This document shows, piece after piece, positions 8,324-16,447 of a stretch of DNA of 33,653 nt. A program made the position numbers and the translations under genes. Positions within the stretch are counted from its first letter, which is position 1, and each line of letters starts with the position of its first letter. This DNA comes from Gammaproteobacteria bacterium (GTDB lineage Bacteria > Pseudomonadota > Gammaproteobacteria > HK1). The notes under the pieces were generated by a model, which worked only from the letters and a program-made list of their open reading frames with translations, made no database searches and was not told the origin of the DNA. The stretch lies in NCBI GenBank assembly GCA_021773645.1, contig JAJFJU010000020.1, positions 1 through 33,653 of the forward strand, written 5' to 3'.

Positions 8324-8877
8324 GCGATAGCACGCTGTCGGCTATCCCGCCGGGGGAGATGCAACAAATCTATACGGCAGGCGAAGTGGATGCCGCCTTT
8401 GATCGCATTGCCGCCGCCATCCATACCCGCTTACATGATCGCCAGCCACTGGTGCTGCCGGTGATGATGGGTGGACTGATTCCTGCGGGAGAGCTGCTAC
8501 GGCGGATGGATTTCCCCCTTGATCTTGATTACATCCACGCCACCCGTTATCGCGGTGGCACCGAGGGCAAGGAACTGAAGTGGCGGGCCTATCCACAAAT
8601 TTCCCTGGCAGGCCGGGGGGTGCTGATCATCGACGATATCCTTGATGAGGGGGCAACCCTGGCAGCCATTGTGGATTACTGCCACGAACAAGGCGTTGAT
8701 GAGGTATTGACCGCGGTGCTGGTGGACAAACAACATCCACGCCAGCGTCATTTTGAACGCGCGGATTTTTGTGGTCTGGAGGTGGATGATCGTTATGTTT
8801 TTGGTAGTGGCATGGATTATCACGGACGTTACCGAAATTTGCGCGGCATTTATGCGATACACACAGAAGAGGATTGA
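8320..8877 (+). CDS. hpt: hypoxanthine-guanine phosphoribosyltransferase
   Basis: 185 aa, the usual size. It transfers ribose-5-phosphate from PRPP to hypoxanthine or guanine, making IMP or GMP. The PRPP-binding motif VLIIDDILDEGATL is at residues 101-114. The flexible-loop region has the TRYRGGTEGKELKW segment. The VDKQHPRQ segment supplies the base-contacting Lys, and DYHGRYRNLRGIYAI is the C-terminal purine/PRPP region of this subfamily. It overlaps the DUF815 gene by 4 bp and lies 5 bp before the methylthioinosine phosphorylase gene, whose product releases hypoxanthine, the substrate of this enzyme. Confidence 0.93.
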   Translation: MSDSTLSAIPPGEMQQIYTAGEVDAAFDRIAAAIHTRLHDRQPLVLPVMMGGLIPAGELLRRMDFPLDLDYIHATRYRGGTEGKELKWRAYPQISLAGRGVLIIDDILDEGATLAAIVDYCHEQGVDEVLTAVLVDKQHPRQRHFERADFCGLEVDDRYVFGSGMDYHGRYRNLRGIYAIHTEED

Positions 8878-8882
8878 ATGGA

Positions 8883-9626
8883 GTGAAAACCACGCTGGCA
8901 ATTATTGGCGGGACCGGACTGACCTCCCTCAAGGGATTGGAAATCATCCGTCGAGAGGTAGTCAATACGCCGTACGGTGAGCCGTCGGGGCCATTGATCT
9001 ATGGCCAGCTGAGCGGTCGTGAGGTAGTGTTTCTCGCCCGCCATGGTCATAGCCACACCATTCCGCCACATAGGGTCAATTACCGCGCGAATATCTGGGC
9101 ACTGCATCATATTGGGGTAGAGAAGGTGATGGCAGTGGCGGCGGTGGGGGGAATCCACCCGGAACTACTGTCGCGGCGAATCGCCATTCCGGACCAGATC
9201 ATCGACTATACCGGTGCTCGCTCAAATACTTTTTTTGAAGACGATTTGAGCCATGTGGTGCATGTGGATTTCACCAATCCCTATTGCGAGGAATTGCGCG
9301 CTATTTTGATAAAGGCTGCACCAAAGGCGAATGTGTCGGCTATGACTTACGGGGTCTATGGGGCAACCCAGGGACCGCGCTTAGAGACCGCCGCCGAGAT
9401 TAACCGCTTGGCTCGGGATGGCTGCGATATGGTGGGTATGACGGGTATGCCGGAGGCCGTTCTGGCGCGGGAGTTGGGGCTTTGCTACGCCGCTTGTGCG
9501 GTGGTTGCCAATGCCGCCGCTGGGCGTGGTGAGGGGGAAATTACCATGGCGGAAATCGAGCGTAATCTACAGGATGGTATGGCTGAGGTACGGGCCTTGC
9601 TGGAGCAGGCTATCCGCCTGTTATGA
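8883..9626 (+). CDS. S-methyl-5'-thioinosine phosphorylase (MTAP/PNP family)
   Basis: 247 aa. The family splits purine nucleosides with phosphate. Motifs: IIGGTGL (8-13 region) and FLARHGHSHTIPPHRVNYRANIWAL for phosphate and ribose, then YGVYGATQGPRLETAAEI and DMVGMTGMPEAVLARELGL. The base-specifying residue is Asn210 in VVANAAAG. 6-Oxopurine phosphorylases have Asn here, whereas methylthioadenosine phosphorylases have Asp, so methylthioinosine (as in Pseudomonas PA3004) is the likelier substrate. That would form hypoxanthine for the adjacent Hpt. I chose GTG at 8883, 10 nt after GAGG; an upstream TTG at 8874 lies only 1 nt after the same site. Confidence 0.88.
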   Translation: MKTTLAIIGGTGLTSLKGLEIIRREVVNTPYGEPSGPLIYGQLSGREVVFLARHGHSHTIPPHRVNYRANIWALHHIGVEKVMAVAAVGGIHPELLSRRIAIPDQIIDYTGARSNTFFEDDLSHVVHVDFTNPYCEELRAILIKAAPKANVSAMTYGVYGATQGPRLETAAEINRLARDGCDMVGMTGMPEAVLARELGLCYAACAVVANAAAGRGEGEITMAEIERNLQDGMAEVRALLEQAIRLL

Positions 9627-9638
9627 GGAGTTGAAGCG

Positions 9639-10754
9639 GTGACGCCAGAGAAAAAACCCGTTCACAGGCAGGGACGCAGTCTTTGGGCGACCTTCCGGCA
9701 GCTGCTGCGGCGCATTATTGTGCTGCTGGTCATTCTCATCCCACCTATCGCCTTCGGGCTTGGAGGGATCTACTACTATTTCACATCGGCACGTTACGTG
9801 AGTACCGAAAATGCCTACGTGAAGTCGGAAAAGATTGCCGTGAGCGCCGATATCTCTGGCCGGATGGTGACCGTAGCGGTGGGGGAGAATCAGCGCGTCC
9901 AGATGGGTCAATTACTGTTTCAGCTTGATCCCGAACCCTTCCGCATTGTCCGTGAACGGGCGCGCGCGCAGCTCGCCAAGGTGCGCCAGGATGTCGATGA
10001 ATTACGGGCACTGTATCGCCAAAAGCGTGCTGAGCGCCGCCTTATGGAAAAAGATGCCTCCTATTATCAGCGCGAGTTTGATCGTCAGCAGGGGCTCAAG
10101 CGCAAGGGATTAATTTCAGCAGCAAAATTTGATGAAACCCGCCGCAACTTGCAGGTGGCCAGAGAACGCAGCGTGGGCATTCAGCATGATCTTGCCGGCA
10201 TCCTTGCCCGTCTGGGCGGCTCTGATGAGGTCAATGTCGCCCTCCACCCGCAGGTGCGCGAGGCTCAGGCGGCGCTGGAGCAGGCGGCGCTGGAGCTGCG
10301 TTATACCACGGTTCGGGCCCCTACTGCCGGAGTGGTCACTAATTTTGATCTGCAGGTGGGGGAGTTCTTTAAGGCTGGGGCCCCGGCCTTCAGTCTGGTG
10401 GGTACCGGGCAGCGTTGGTTTCAGGCCAATTTCAAGGAAACTGAGCTTACCCATCTGCGCAAAGGGCAGTCGGCCAGCATTTCCATAGATGCCTACCCCG
10501 ATGTGGATTTTAAGGCACGAGTCATGAGCATCGGCCCGGCGACCGGTGCTGAGTTTGCCCTGTTGCCACCGCAAAATGCCTCGGGTAATTGGGTCAAGGT
10601 AGTGCAGCGTCTGCCGGTGCGGCTAGAGCTTGATGAGGGGCAGCAAACGCCCCCGCTACGAGCCGGCATGAGTGTGCAGGTGCGGGTGGATACCGGTAAT
10701 GAGGCGGCTGCGCCCGAGTGGCTGCGGCGGGTCTTTAACTGGATGATGGAGTGA
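9639..10754 (+). CDS. emrA: HlyD/EmrA-type membrane fusion protein
   Basis: 371 aa. It is the periplasmic adaptor of a tripartite drug efflux pump. A short basic cytoplasmic N-terminus precedes one membrane helix at about residues 24-47. The STENAYVKSEKIAVSADISGRM segment that follows is typical of EmrA. A coiled-coil hairpin occupies about residues 105-215, and then LRYTTVRAPTAGVVTNFDLQVGE starts the second lipoyl half. A beta-barrel with FKETELTHLRKGQSASISIDAYP follows. The GTG start is set by GAGGAG 8 bp upstream, which overlaps the previous stop region. It overlaps emrB by 4 bp. No TolC-like gene is present, so the outer-membrane channel must come from elsewhere. Confidence 0.92.
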   Translation: MTPEKKPVHRQGRSLWATFRQLLRRIIVLLVILIPPIAFGLGGIYYYFTSARYVSTENAYVKSEKIAVSADISGRMVTVAVGENQRVQMGQLLFQLDPEPFRIVRERARAQLAKVRQDVDELRALYRQKRAERRLMEKDASYYQREFDRQQGLKRKGLISAAKFDETRRNLQVARERSVGIQHDLAGILARLGGSDEVNVALHPQVREAQAALEQAALELRYTTVRAPTAGVVTNFDLQVGEFFKAGAPAFSLVGTGQRWFQANFKETELTHLRKGQSASISIDAYPDVDFKARVMSIGPATGAEFALLPPQNASGNWVKVVQRLPVRLELDEGQQTPPLRAGMSVQVRVDTGNEAAAPEWLRRVFNWMME

Positions 10755-12265
10755 TCCCAGGGCAGGGGTTGGCCGGTACTCCGGGTGGCCACCGGATCAT
10801 GATTACCATCGCCTGCATCCTTGGGCCGTTGATGCAGGAGATCGATGCTTCAGTGGTGGGCATTGCCCTGCCGCATGTACAGGCGGCACTTTCTGCGGGT
10901 CCCGATCAGGTGACCTGGGTGCTTACCTCTTTTCTAATTTCTGTCGCCGTGGCGATGCCCGCAACCGGGGTGCTGGCCACGGTGCTCGGGCGCAAACGCT
11001 TGCTGCTGCTTGCCTACACCGGCTTCGCGCTGTTTTCCATCCTCTCTGGCCTTTCAGGTTCCCTCACGGAGATGATTTCCTTTCGCTTCATCCAGGGCAT
11101 TTTTGGGGCCGCATTAATGCCGCTTTCCCTGGCCACATTGCTGGATAGCCATCCGCGTGAGGATCACGGTATGGCGCTGGGGTTGTGGGGGGTGGGCATT
11201 ATGACCGCGCCGATTATAGGGCCGACGCTGGGCTCATATATTACCGAGAGCTTTAGCTGGCGTGGGGTGTTCTTTTTTAATTTGCCGCTGGGGATAATGG
11301 CCTTTGCCATGACCTCGTTATTTGTGCCAGAGGTGAAGGGCGCACGCAGCCGACCCTTTGGTTTTGCCGGTTTTTTCTTTGTCGCCCTGTGTGCCGGATC
11401 GCTACAGTTTTTGCTCGATCGCGGCGAGGGCTTGGACTGGTTCAATTCCACCCAGATCGTGATCGCCGCGAGTCTAGCCGGAATTGGTTTCTATGGCTTC
11501 GTGCTCAACTCCATGCTCGCTAGCAACCCCTTCATCGACCGCCATGTGTTGGGCGATCGCAACTTCATGTTGGGTAGCTGCCTCAAGGCCCTATTCAGCG
11601 TGGTACTGATTAGCATCATTGCCTTATTGCCGCCTTTTTTGCAGAACATCTGGGGTTATCCCATCGTTACCACCGGGCTGGTAATGGCACCACGCGGGGC
11701 TGCCATCATGTTGTCCGTGGTGCTGGTGGGATGGCTACATAAGCGGGTTGATGCACGCTTCCTCATGGCTTTTGGTCTATTGGTGATTGCATTGTCGACC
11801 TGGATGTTGTCGCGCTTTGCAGTCAACATCACTGCTGCCCACGTGATTACGGCCAATTTGGTGCAGGGGGTTGGGCTTGGCTTTTTCTTTGTGCCACTCA
11901 CTGCTGCCGCCTTTTCCACCCTGGCAATCCAGTACCGTGATGTCGGCACCGCCTTTTATGGGCTGATCGGTAATCTGGGTAAGAGCGCGGGGGTTGCGGT
12001 GTTGGTGGGGGTGCTTACCCACCAGACCCAGGCCCAGCATGCCTATCTGGTGCCCCATGTCAGCCCATTTAACGAAAGCCTGCGGCATACGCCTGGGCTG
12101 TGGGATATTGCCACGCCCCAAGGATTGGCCCTGGTTGATGTGGAGCTTGGGCGTCAGGCGGCATTGCTGGCCTACAGCAATGATTTTCTGCTGCTTACCT
12201 TCATTGTTCTTGCATGCGTTCCGATGGTTTTCCTCATGCGTAGGCCCGATTTATCGCCGGCATAA
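10751..12265 (+). CDS. emrB: EmrB/QacA-type MFS multidrug transporter (DHA2, 14 TM)
   Basis: 504 aa, the usual length for 14-helix DHA2 transporters that export hydrophobic compounds using the proton gradient. TM1 carries the family motif MQEIDASVVGIALPHVQ. The loop motif A follows as GVLATVLGRKRLLLL, and motif C appears as LGLWGVGIMTAPIIGPTLGSY. Hydrophobic segments continue regularly to the C-terminus. A GTG start at 10751 overlaps the emrA stop and gives a short N-terminal tail before TM1; an ATG at 10799 would begin almost in the membrane helix and is less likely. With EmrA it forms an inner-membrane/periplasm efflux unit. The substrate is unknown, and no local regulator of the MarR/EmrR type is present. 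Confidence 0.93.
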   Translation: MIPGQGLAGTPGGHRIMITIACILGPLMQEIDASVVGIALPHVQAALSAGPDQVTWVLTSFLISVAVAMPATGVLATVLGRKRLLLLAYTGFALFSILSGLSGSLTEMISFRFIQGIFGAALMPLSLATLLDSHPREDHGMALGLWGVGIMTAPIIGPTLGSYITESFSWRGVFFFNLPLGIMAFAMTSLFVPEVKGARSRPFGFAGFFFVALCAGSLQFLLDRGEGLDWFNSTQIVIAASLAGIGFYGFVLNSMLASNPFIDRHVLGDRNFMLGSCLKALFSVVLISIIALLPPFLQNIWGYPIVTTGLVMAPRGAAIMLSVVLVGWLHKRVDARFLMAFGLLVIALSTWMLSRFAVNITAAHVITANLVQGVGLGFFFVPLTAAAFSTLAIQYRDVGTAFYGLIGNLGKSAGVAVLVGVLTHQTQAQHAYLVPHVSPFNESLRHTPGLWDIATPQGLALVDVELGRQAALLAYSNDFLLLTFIVLACVPMVFLMRRPDLSPA

Positions 12266-12271
12266 CAGGCT

Positions 12272-12303
12272 GCATTGGCACCGGCAGGGGCCCGCCGCAA
12301 TGC
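12272..12303 (+). terminator. probable terminator hairpin after emrB
   Basis: Outer arms GCATTG (12272-12277) and CAATGC (12298-12303) enclose CGGC (12282-12285) and GCCG (12294-12297), with a 4-nt bulge on the left arm. The hairpin begins 6 bp after the emrB stop and is followed by a pyrimidine-rich but imperfect tail (CGTTTCTATCTT). It would end the DUF815-hpt-phosphorylase-emrAB transcript. Confidence 0.42.
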
Positions 12304-12313
12304 CGTTTCTATC

Positions 12314-12342
12314 TTGACTTTTAGCCTGTTTTTTGAAAGAAT
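12314..12342 (+). promoter_or_regulatory. sigma-70-like promoter of the universal stress gene
   Basis: A -35 TTGACT (12314-12319) and a -10 AAGAAT (12337-12342) are separated by exactly 17 bp, giving a start near 12349 and a leader of about 94 nt. The leader contains a GC-rich stem-loop at 12344-12372 (CGCCG with CGGCG around GGCG with CGCC). That hairpin lacks a U-tract and is not an obvious terminator. Confidence 0.45.
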
Positions 12343-12442
12343 TCGCCGCTTTTGGGCGCTTGCCGCCCGGCGCGAAAATGGCCATTTAGAGGGGCTGCTT
12401 TCGCTGCCTTAGCCAGTGTAATTTTTCAAAAGGGCATGAACC

Positions 12443-12904
12443 ATGAGCGAAGCAGAGCAGGCATCTCCGGTACTGGTGGCGGTGGATTTTTCCGACGATT
12501 CCCGCGCCGCATTTCTTTGGGCTTATAACTACGCCTCTGCTTGTAATTTGCCGCTGGTGGTACTGCACGTGGTACACGATCCAGGCGAGGCTCCCGGCTA
12601 TTACAAACACGATACCAGCAATGCTATGCAGACCATGAAAGAACTGGCCACCTCTATGCTGGATGAATTTTTGGAAGAGATGTCGGAAGCCGTTCCGAAC
12701 CGTAAGGCTTGGGACAATATCAGCACCCAGTTGGTTAGTGGCTTGCCCGTGGCCCAGGTGCTGAAGGCGGCGAAGAAAAGTGGTGCCAGCTCCATCGTCA
12801 CCGGTAGCCAGGGGCGCACCGGACTTAAGCATTTGCTCATTGGTTCTAAGGCGGAACAGATCGTGCGCTTGGCCGAGATCCCGGTCACGGTGGTTAAGAG
12901 CTAG
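12443..12904 (+). CDS. universal stress protein, UspA family, ATP-binding type
   Basis: 153 aa, a single Usp domain of normal size. The N-terminal strand and Asp (VLVAVDFSDDSRAAF) and the C-terminal nucleotide motif are intact: GSQG (121-124), nine residues, then GS (134-135), followed by VRLAEIPVTVVK. This G-2x-G-9x-G(S/T) pattern marks the ATP-binding Usp branch rather than the UspA branch that lacks ATP. These proteins aid survival under starvation and other stress. An AAAAGGG sequence lies about 8 bp before the ATG. A Na+/phosphate-type transporter gene follows 70 bp downstream in the same direction, so the two may be co-expressed. Confidence 0.92.
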   Translation: MSEAEQASPVLVAVDFSDDSRAAFLWAYNYASACNLPLVVLHVVHDPGEAPGYYKHDTSNAMQTMKELATSMLDEFLEEMSEAVPNRKAWDNISTQLVSGLPVAQVLKAAKKSGASSIVTGSQGRTGLKHLLIGSKAEQIVRLAEIPVTVVKS

Positions 12905-12974
12905 AGCAGGCACAACGCAGAGTTTCCAACTTTTTTAGAATCGCAAAACAGATAACAACAGGGTGGGTGTTTCA

Positions 12975-14867
12975 ATGAATATGGATTACAGCAGGGTAAA
13001 GCGTAGCGAATGGGTGGTTTTATTCCTCATGTTTGCAGGGGTTTTCAGCCTCATCATCAGCCCGGTGTATGCCGCGGTACCTACCGCCGCCAGTAAGGAA
13101 ATAGCCTGGGGCTTCATGATTATGAAGCTGCTGGGTGGTTTGTCGCTGTTCCTGTTTGGTATGGAGCAGATGTCCGATGCCCTGAAGGTCGTGGCGGGCA
13201 ACCGCATGAAGGATATCCTCGGCAAGTTGACCTCGAACCGGTTGGCGGGGCTGGCCACGGGTGCTGGCGTAACCGCTGTGATTCAGTCTTCCTCGGTAAC
13301 CACGGTGATGCTGGTGGGCTTCGTGACTGCCGGCCTGATGTCGCTGTCCCAGGCCATTGGCGTCATCCTTGGCGCGGATATCGGCACCACGATTACCGCC
13401 CAGATTGTCGCCTTCCCGGTGACCAAGTATGCGTTGTTACTGGTAACCATTGGTTTTGGCATGCTGTTTGTTGGTCGTAGTGAAAATATCAAGCAGTACG
13501 GCATCCTGATCATGGGTCTGGGTCTGATCTTTTTCGGTATGAGCGTGATGAGCGGTGCCATGAAACCGCTGCGCTCCTATCAGCCTTTTATCGACCTGAT
13601 GCAGAATGTCTCCAATCCCGTCATTGGCATCCTGCTGGCCACCGCCTTTACCTCGGTGGTGCAGTCCTCCTCGGCGACTATGGGGGTGGTCATCGTGCTG
13701 GCCTCACAGGGTTTGGTTAGCCTGGAGGGTGGGATTGCGCTAGCACTCGGTGCCAATATCGGCACCTGTGCCACCGCGGGTCTGGCCTCCATTGGCAAGC
13801 CGCGTGAAGCGGTGCGGGTGGCGGTGGCTCACGTCACCTTTAAGATCGTTGGCGTGGCCCTGATCTTCTTCTTTATCCCCTATCTGGCGGAGCTGGCGGT
13901 ATGGATGTCGCCGCAATATCCAGAGCTTGAGGGGGTGGAAAGGCTGGCAAAGGAAACCCCGCGCCAGGTGGCCAATGCCCATACCATGTTTAATGTGGGT
14001 ATCGCCTTTTTGTTCCTGCCCTTTTCCAATTTGTTTGCTCGCTTTTGTGAGTGGGCCGTAAAGGATAAACCGGAGACCGAAGAGGAGCTGCCAGAGGAAT
14101 ACCAGCCGCAGTTCCTCAACGACGTGCTGATTGAGACCCCGGTGTTGGCATTAGGAATGGCACGCCATGAGATTGGGCGTGTTGGCACCCAGGTTGCGGC
14201 GATGTTTGACCGCGTGGTGCCTGCCTTCATGGATGGCAATCAACAGGACCTGGCAGAGATTGTTGCCATGGACGACGAGGTGGATGCGGTACATGGACAG
14301 GTCGTGGTCTATCTCGGCAAGCTCAGCATGACCAGTATCTCCGAGGAACAGGCGGCCGAGCTGGTGTATCTGATGCAGACGGTGAATCGCTTTGAGAACA
14401 TGGGCGATATCATTGAGGATAATATGGCTTCGTTGGCTAGAAAGCGTATGGACGAGGGCATCGTGGTGAGTGAGGAGACTCAAACCGTTCTGGCCAATTA
14501 TCATCAACGCGTGTCTTCGGCACTCAGACATACCTCTGAGTTGATTGTCAGCGGTGATCTGGATGCAGGGGAAAAAATCAATGCCATGCGTAAGGAAATG
14601 CGTGAGATCCGTATGGAAGCGGCCGAGCATGAAATTGAGCGCCTTACTGCGGATGCACCCAATCGTTTACGGACCTACACGCTGGAGCGTGAAACCGTCG
14701 ATCACATGAACGATATCTTCCGTATCTGCCGGCGCATCGCACGTGCTATGCCGCATACCCTGAATGATTCAGCGGCACCGGCTGAGCCTTCTGCCTCACA
14801 GCCCGGCAGTGAGTTTGACGTCAAAATATCGGATGATGCGCGGATTTCTTCTCCCACCGATAGCTAG
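12975..14867 (+). CDS. Na+/phosphate cotransporter family protein with C-terminal PhoU-like domain
   Basis: 630 aa from the ATG at 12975. An N-terminal hydrophobic segment ending in VYAA looks like a cleavable or anchoring signal. Two inverted Na/Pi-cotransport repeats follow, each with the QSSS signature: Q104-SSS in TAVIQSSSVTTVMLVGF and Q230-SSS in SVVQSSSATMGVVIVL. They are accompanied by LGADIGTTITAQ and LGANIGTCATAG. After the membrane part (to about residue 360) comes a helical cytoplasmic PhoU-like region with the DEVDAVHGQVVVYLGKL and ENMGDIIEDNMA segments. Members import phosphate or act as regulators of phosphate pools. A GTG at 12963 is possible but has no ribosome site; the ATG follows GGGTGGG at a usable distance. 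Confidence 0.92.
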   Translation: MNMDYSRVKRSEWVVLFLMFAGVFSLIISPVYAAVPTAASKEIAWGFMIMKLLGGLSLFLFGMEQMSDALKVVAGNRMKDILGKLTSNRLAGLATGAGVTAVIQSSSVTTVMLVGFVTAGLMSLSQAIGVILGADIGTTITAQIVAFPVTKYALLLVTIGFGMLFVGRSENIKQYGILIMGLGLIFFGMSVMSGAMKPLRSYQPFIDLMQNVSNPVIGILLATAFTSVVQSSSATMGVVIVLASQGLVSLEGGIALALGANIGTCATAGLASIGKPREAVRVAVAHVTFKIVGVALIFFFIPYLAELAVWMSPQYPELEGVERLAKETPRQVANAHTMFNVGIAFLFLPFSNLFARFCEWAVKDKPETEEELPEEYQPQFLNDVLIETPVLALGMARHEIGRVGTQVAAMFDRVVPAFMDGNQQDLAEIVAMDDEVDAVHGQVVVYLGKLSMTSISEEQAAELVYLMQTVNRFENMGDIIEDNMASLARKRMDEGIVVSEETQTVLANYHQRVSSALRHTSELIVSGDLDAGEKINAMRKEMREIRMEAAEHEIERLTADAPNRLRTYTLERETVDHMNDIFRICRRIARAMPHTLNDSAAPAEPSASQPGSEFDVKISDDARISSPTDS

Positions 14868-14874
14868 GATTAAT

Positions 14875-14911
14875 AGCCCCCCTAGGCCGTTTTGAGCGGC
14901 TTAGGGGGGCT
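14875..14911 (+). terminator. strong terminator-like hairpin after the phosphate transporter gene
   Basis: A 10-bp perfect outer stem (AGCCCCCCTA with TAGGGGGGCT) extends inward through a G-U pair and GCCG/CGGC around a TTTTGAG loop. It starts 7 bp after the stop. The 3' side (GTGTCGTTTGTTTC) is only partly T-rich. It ends 21 bp before the DUF938 start, so that gene needs either readthrough or its own promoter. Confidence 0.6.
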
Positions 14912-14932
14912 GTGTCGTTTGTTTCGAGCGAT

Positions 14933-15526
14933 ATGACCAAACCCTACGCGGAAGCATGCGATCAAAACCGGGATCCTATCCTGGCGGCGATTGCACCGCT
15001 GTTTCATGATTGTCAACGGGTGTTGGAAATTGGTAGTGGTACCGGCCAGCACGCGGTCTATTTCGCTCACCACATGCCCCATCTGCGCTGGTACACCAGT
15101 GACCGGTATGAGTATCACGCGGGCATTCATGCCTGGCTGGATGAGGCCGATCTTTCCAACGTAGAACCACCCCTGTTGCTTGATGTCAGTCAGCCATCCT
15201 GGCCAACCGTTCAAGTGAATGCAGTTTTCTCCGCAAATACCACCCACATCATGCATTTGGATGAGGTTGATGCTTTGTTCGCAGGAGTCGGCCGTTTGTT
15301 GTCTACGGCGGGTCTGTTGGCTCTGTATGGACCTTTCAACTACGGTGGAAACTACTCCAGTGACAGTAATGCGCGTTTCGATGAGTGGTTGAAGGGGCGT
15401 GATCCCGAGAGTGGCATACGCGACTTTGAATATCTGAATGAGCGGGCGGGTGACGCGGGATTGGAGGCGGTGGAAGACATGCCCATGCCGATGAATAATC
15501 GTCTATTGTGCTGGCGCAAGCGCTAA
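14933..15526 (+). CDS. DUF938 family SAM-dependent methyltransferase-like protein
   Basis: 197 aa from the ATG at 14933. The N-terminus MTKPYAEACDQNRDPIL and the whole length match DUF938. The SAM-binding glycine loop is VLEIGSGTGQHAVYFA (residues 30-45), followed by the acidic WYTSDR strand end and the VFSANTTHIMHLDEVDALFAGVGRLL segment typical of this family. YGPFNYGGNYSSDSNARFDEWL follows and RLLCWRKR closes the protein. The substrate is not known for the family. A GTG at 14912 would add seven residues but lies directly on the edge of the upstream hairpin. The stop abuts the stop of the convergent csiV gene with no gap. Confidence 0.88.
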   Translation: MTKPYAEACDQNRDPILAAIAPLFHDCQRVLEIGSGTGQHAVYFAHHMPHLRWYTSDRYEYHAGIHAWLDEADLSNVEPPLLLDVSQPSWPTVQVNAVFSANTTHIMHLDEVDALFAGVGRLLSTAGLLALYGPFNYGGNYSSDSNARFDEWLKGRDPESGIRDFEYLNERAGDAGLEAVEDMPMPMNNRLLCWRKR

Positions 15527-16447
15527 TCAGGGTTGTTTGGTTTGAGCCTCTTGCGGGGATACTGACAAATCTGATGTGGGGACATTATTCAGCTCCTCCG
15601 GTATGGGCTCAGGCTCTGGTGGTAGCTCAAAGGGGGTGACTTTGACCATGAGCCCGAACAGTGGATGGTCGAGGTAATGGAGCTCCCCGCTGCGCAGGCG
15701 CCGTTGTTGCTGTAGGCGGAAACGGAAAACCGGGGCTTGCTGTGCCACAAAGGGACTGGATTCAAGTTTCGCTCCCGTAGACTGAGGCACGTCCGTTTCG
15801 GCTATTAACGCCTTATTTTCATACAGCAGATCGGCTTCCAAATGCAGGTAGCGGCGTAGATAGAGGCGGATGCTGCCCTCTATGCCAGGGCCTTGTTCAA
15901 CTTCTGGTGTGGGCTCGGATGCCCGCAAAAAAGGGATGGCTGAAAATAGTGTCGGGGTCGGTTTTTGCGCCTCCGTCATGTTGGGAGCCACTGCTGAGAA
16001 CGGCCGGGTGTTGAGATGCACGGCAGGTGCTTGTTCCCTGGGAAGGCCTGGTTGACGCCAGCCCAGATGAAGTAGCGTTTGATAGCCCGCATGGCGATTC
16101 AATTTTTTCACCGCCTCGCCAAGCTCCAGTTCATCGGCAGTTAGGCGACCAAAGGCTATTGGCGGTGTTGGTGGTCTGAGTGTTTCTGGTTTGGATATTT
16201 CTGGAAGTTCAGCTACCGCGACCGGATCATCGTGGCTCTCAAAGAGCTCTACTGCACCGTGGATGTCGGGCATGCCGGGATCATTGGGCCATTGTTCTGA
16301 CTCCATAGCGGCCGCATTTCCCTGGGAGAAAAGCACCAGCTCAACGGTGTACCAATTGGGCGGTTCGATTTCTTCCTCGGCATGGCTGGCAAGGGCGGGC
16401 AGAAGCGTGAGTAAACCCACGATAAATGTGTGTAAAGTCAAGCTCAT
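15527..16447 (-). CDS. csiV: CsiV family periplasmic protein
   Basis: 306 aa with a signal peptide (cleavage near ASHA, residue 23). The start of the mature protein, PPNWYTVELVLFSQ, and the later GSIRLYLRRYLHLEADLLYE and RRLRSGELHYLDHPLFGLMVKVTP are the conserved blocks of CsiV. In Vibrio cholerae CsiV is a periplasmic protein that works with the LpoA/PBP1A peptidoglycan synthase. The middle and C-terminal parts are Pro/Glu-rich and poorly conserved. It overlaps the mfd stop by 4 bp (ATGA), and csiV next to mfd is a known gammaproteobacterial arrangement, which strengthens the call. Confidence 0.85.
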   Translation of the reverse strand: MSLTLHTFIVGLLTLLPALASHAEEEIEPPNWYTVELVLFSQGNAAAMESEQWPNDPGMPDIHGAVELFESHDDPVAVAELPEISKPETLRPPTPPIAFGRLTADELELGEAVKKLNRHAGYQTLLHLGWRQPGLPREQAPAVHLNTRPFSAVAPNMTEAQKPTPTLFSAIPFLRASEPTPEVEQGPGIEGSIRLYLRRYLHLEADLLYENKALIAETDVPQSTGAKLESSPFVAQQAPVFRFRLQQQRRLRSGELHYLDHPLFGLMVKVTPFELPPEPEPIPEELNNVPTSDLSVSPQEAQTKQP

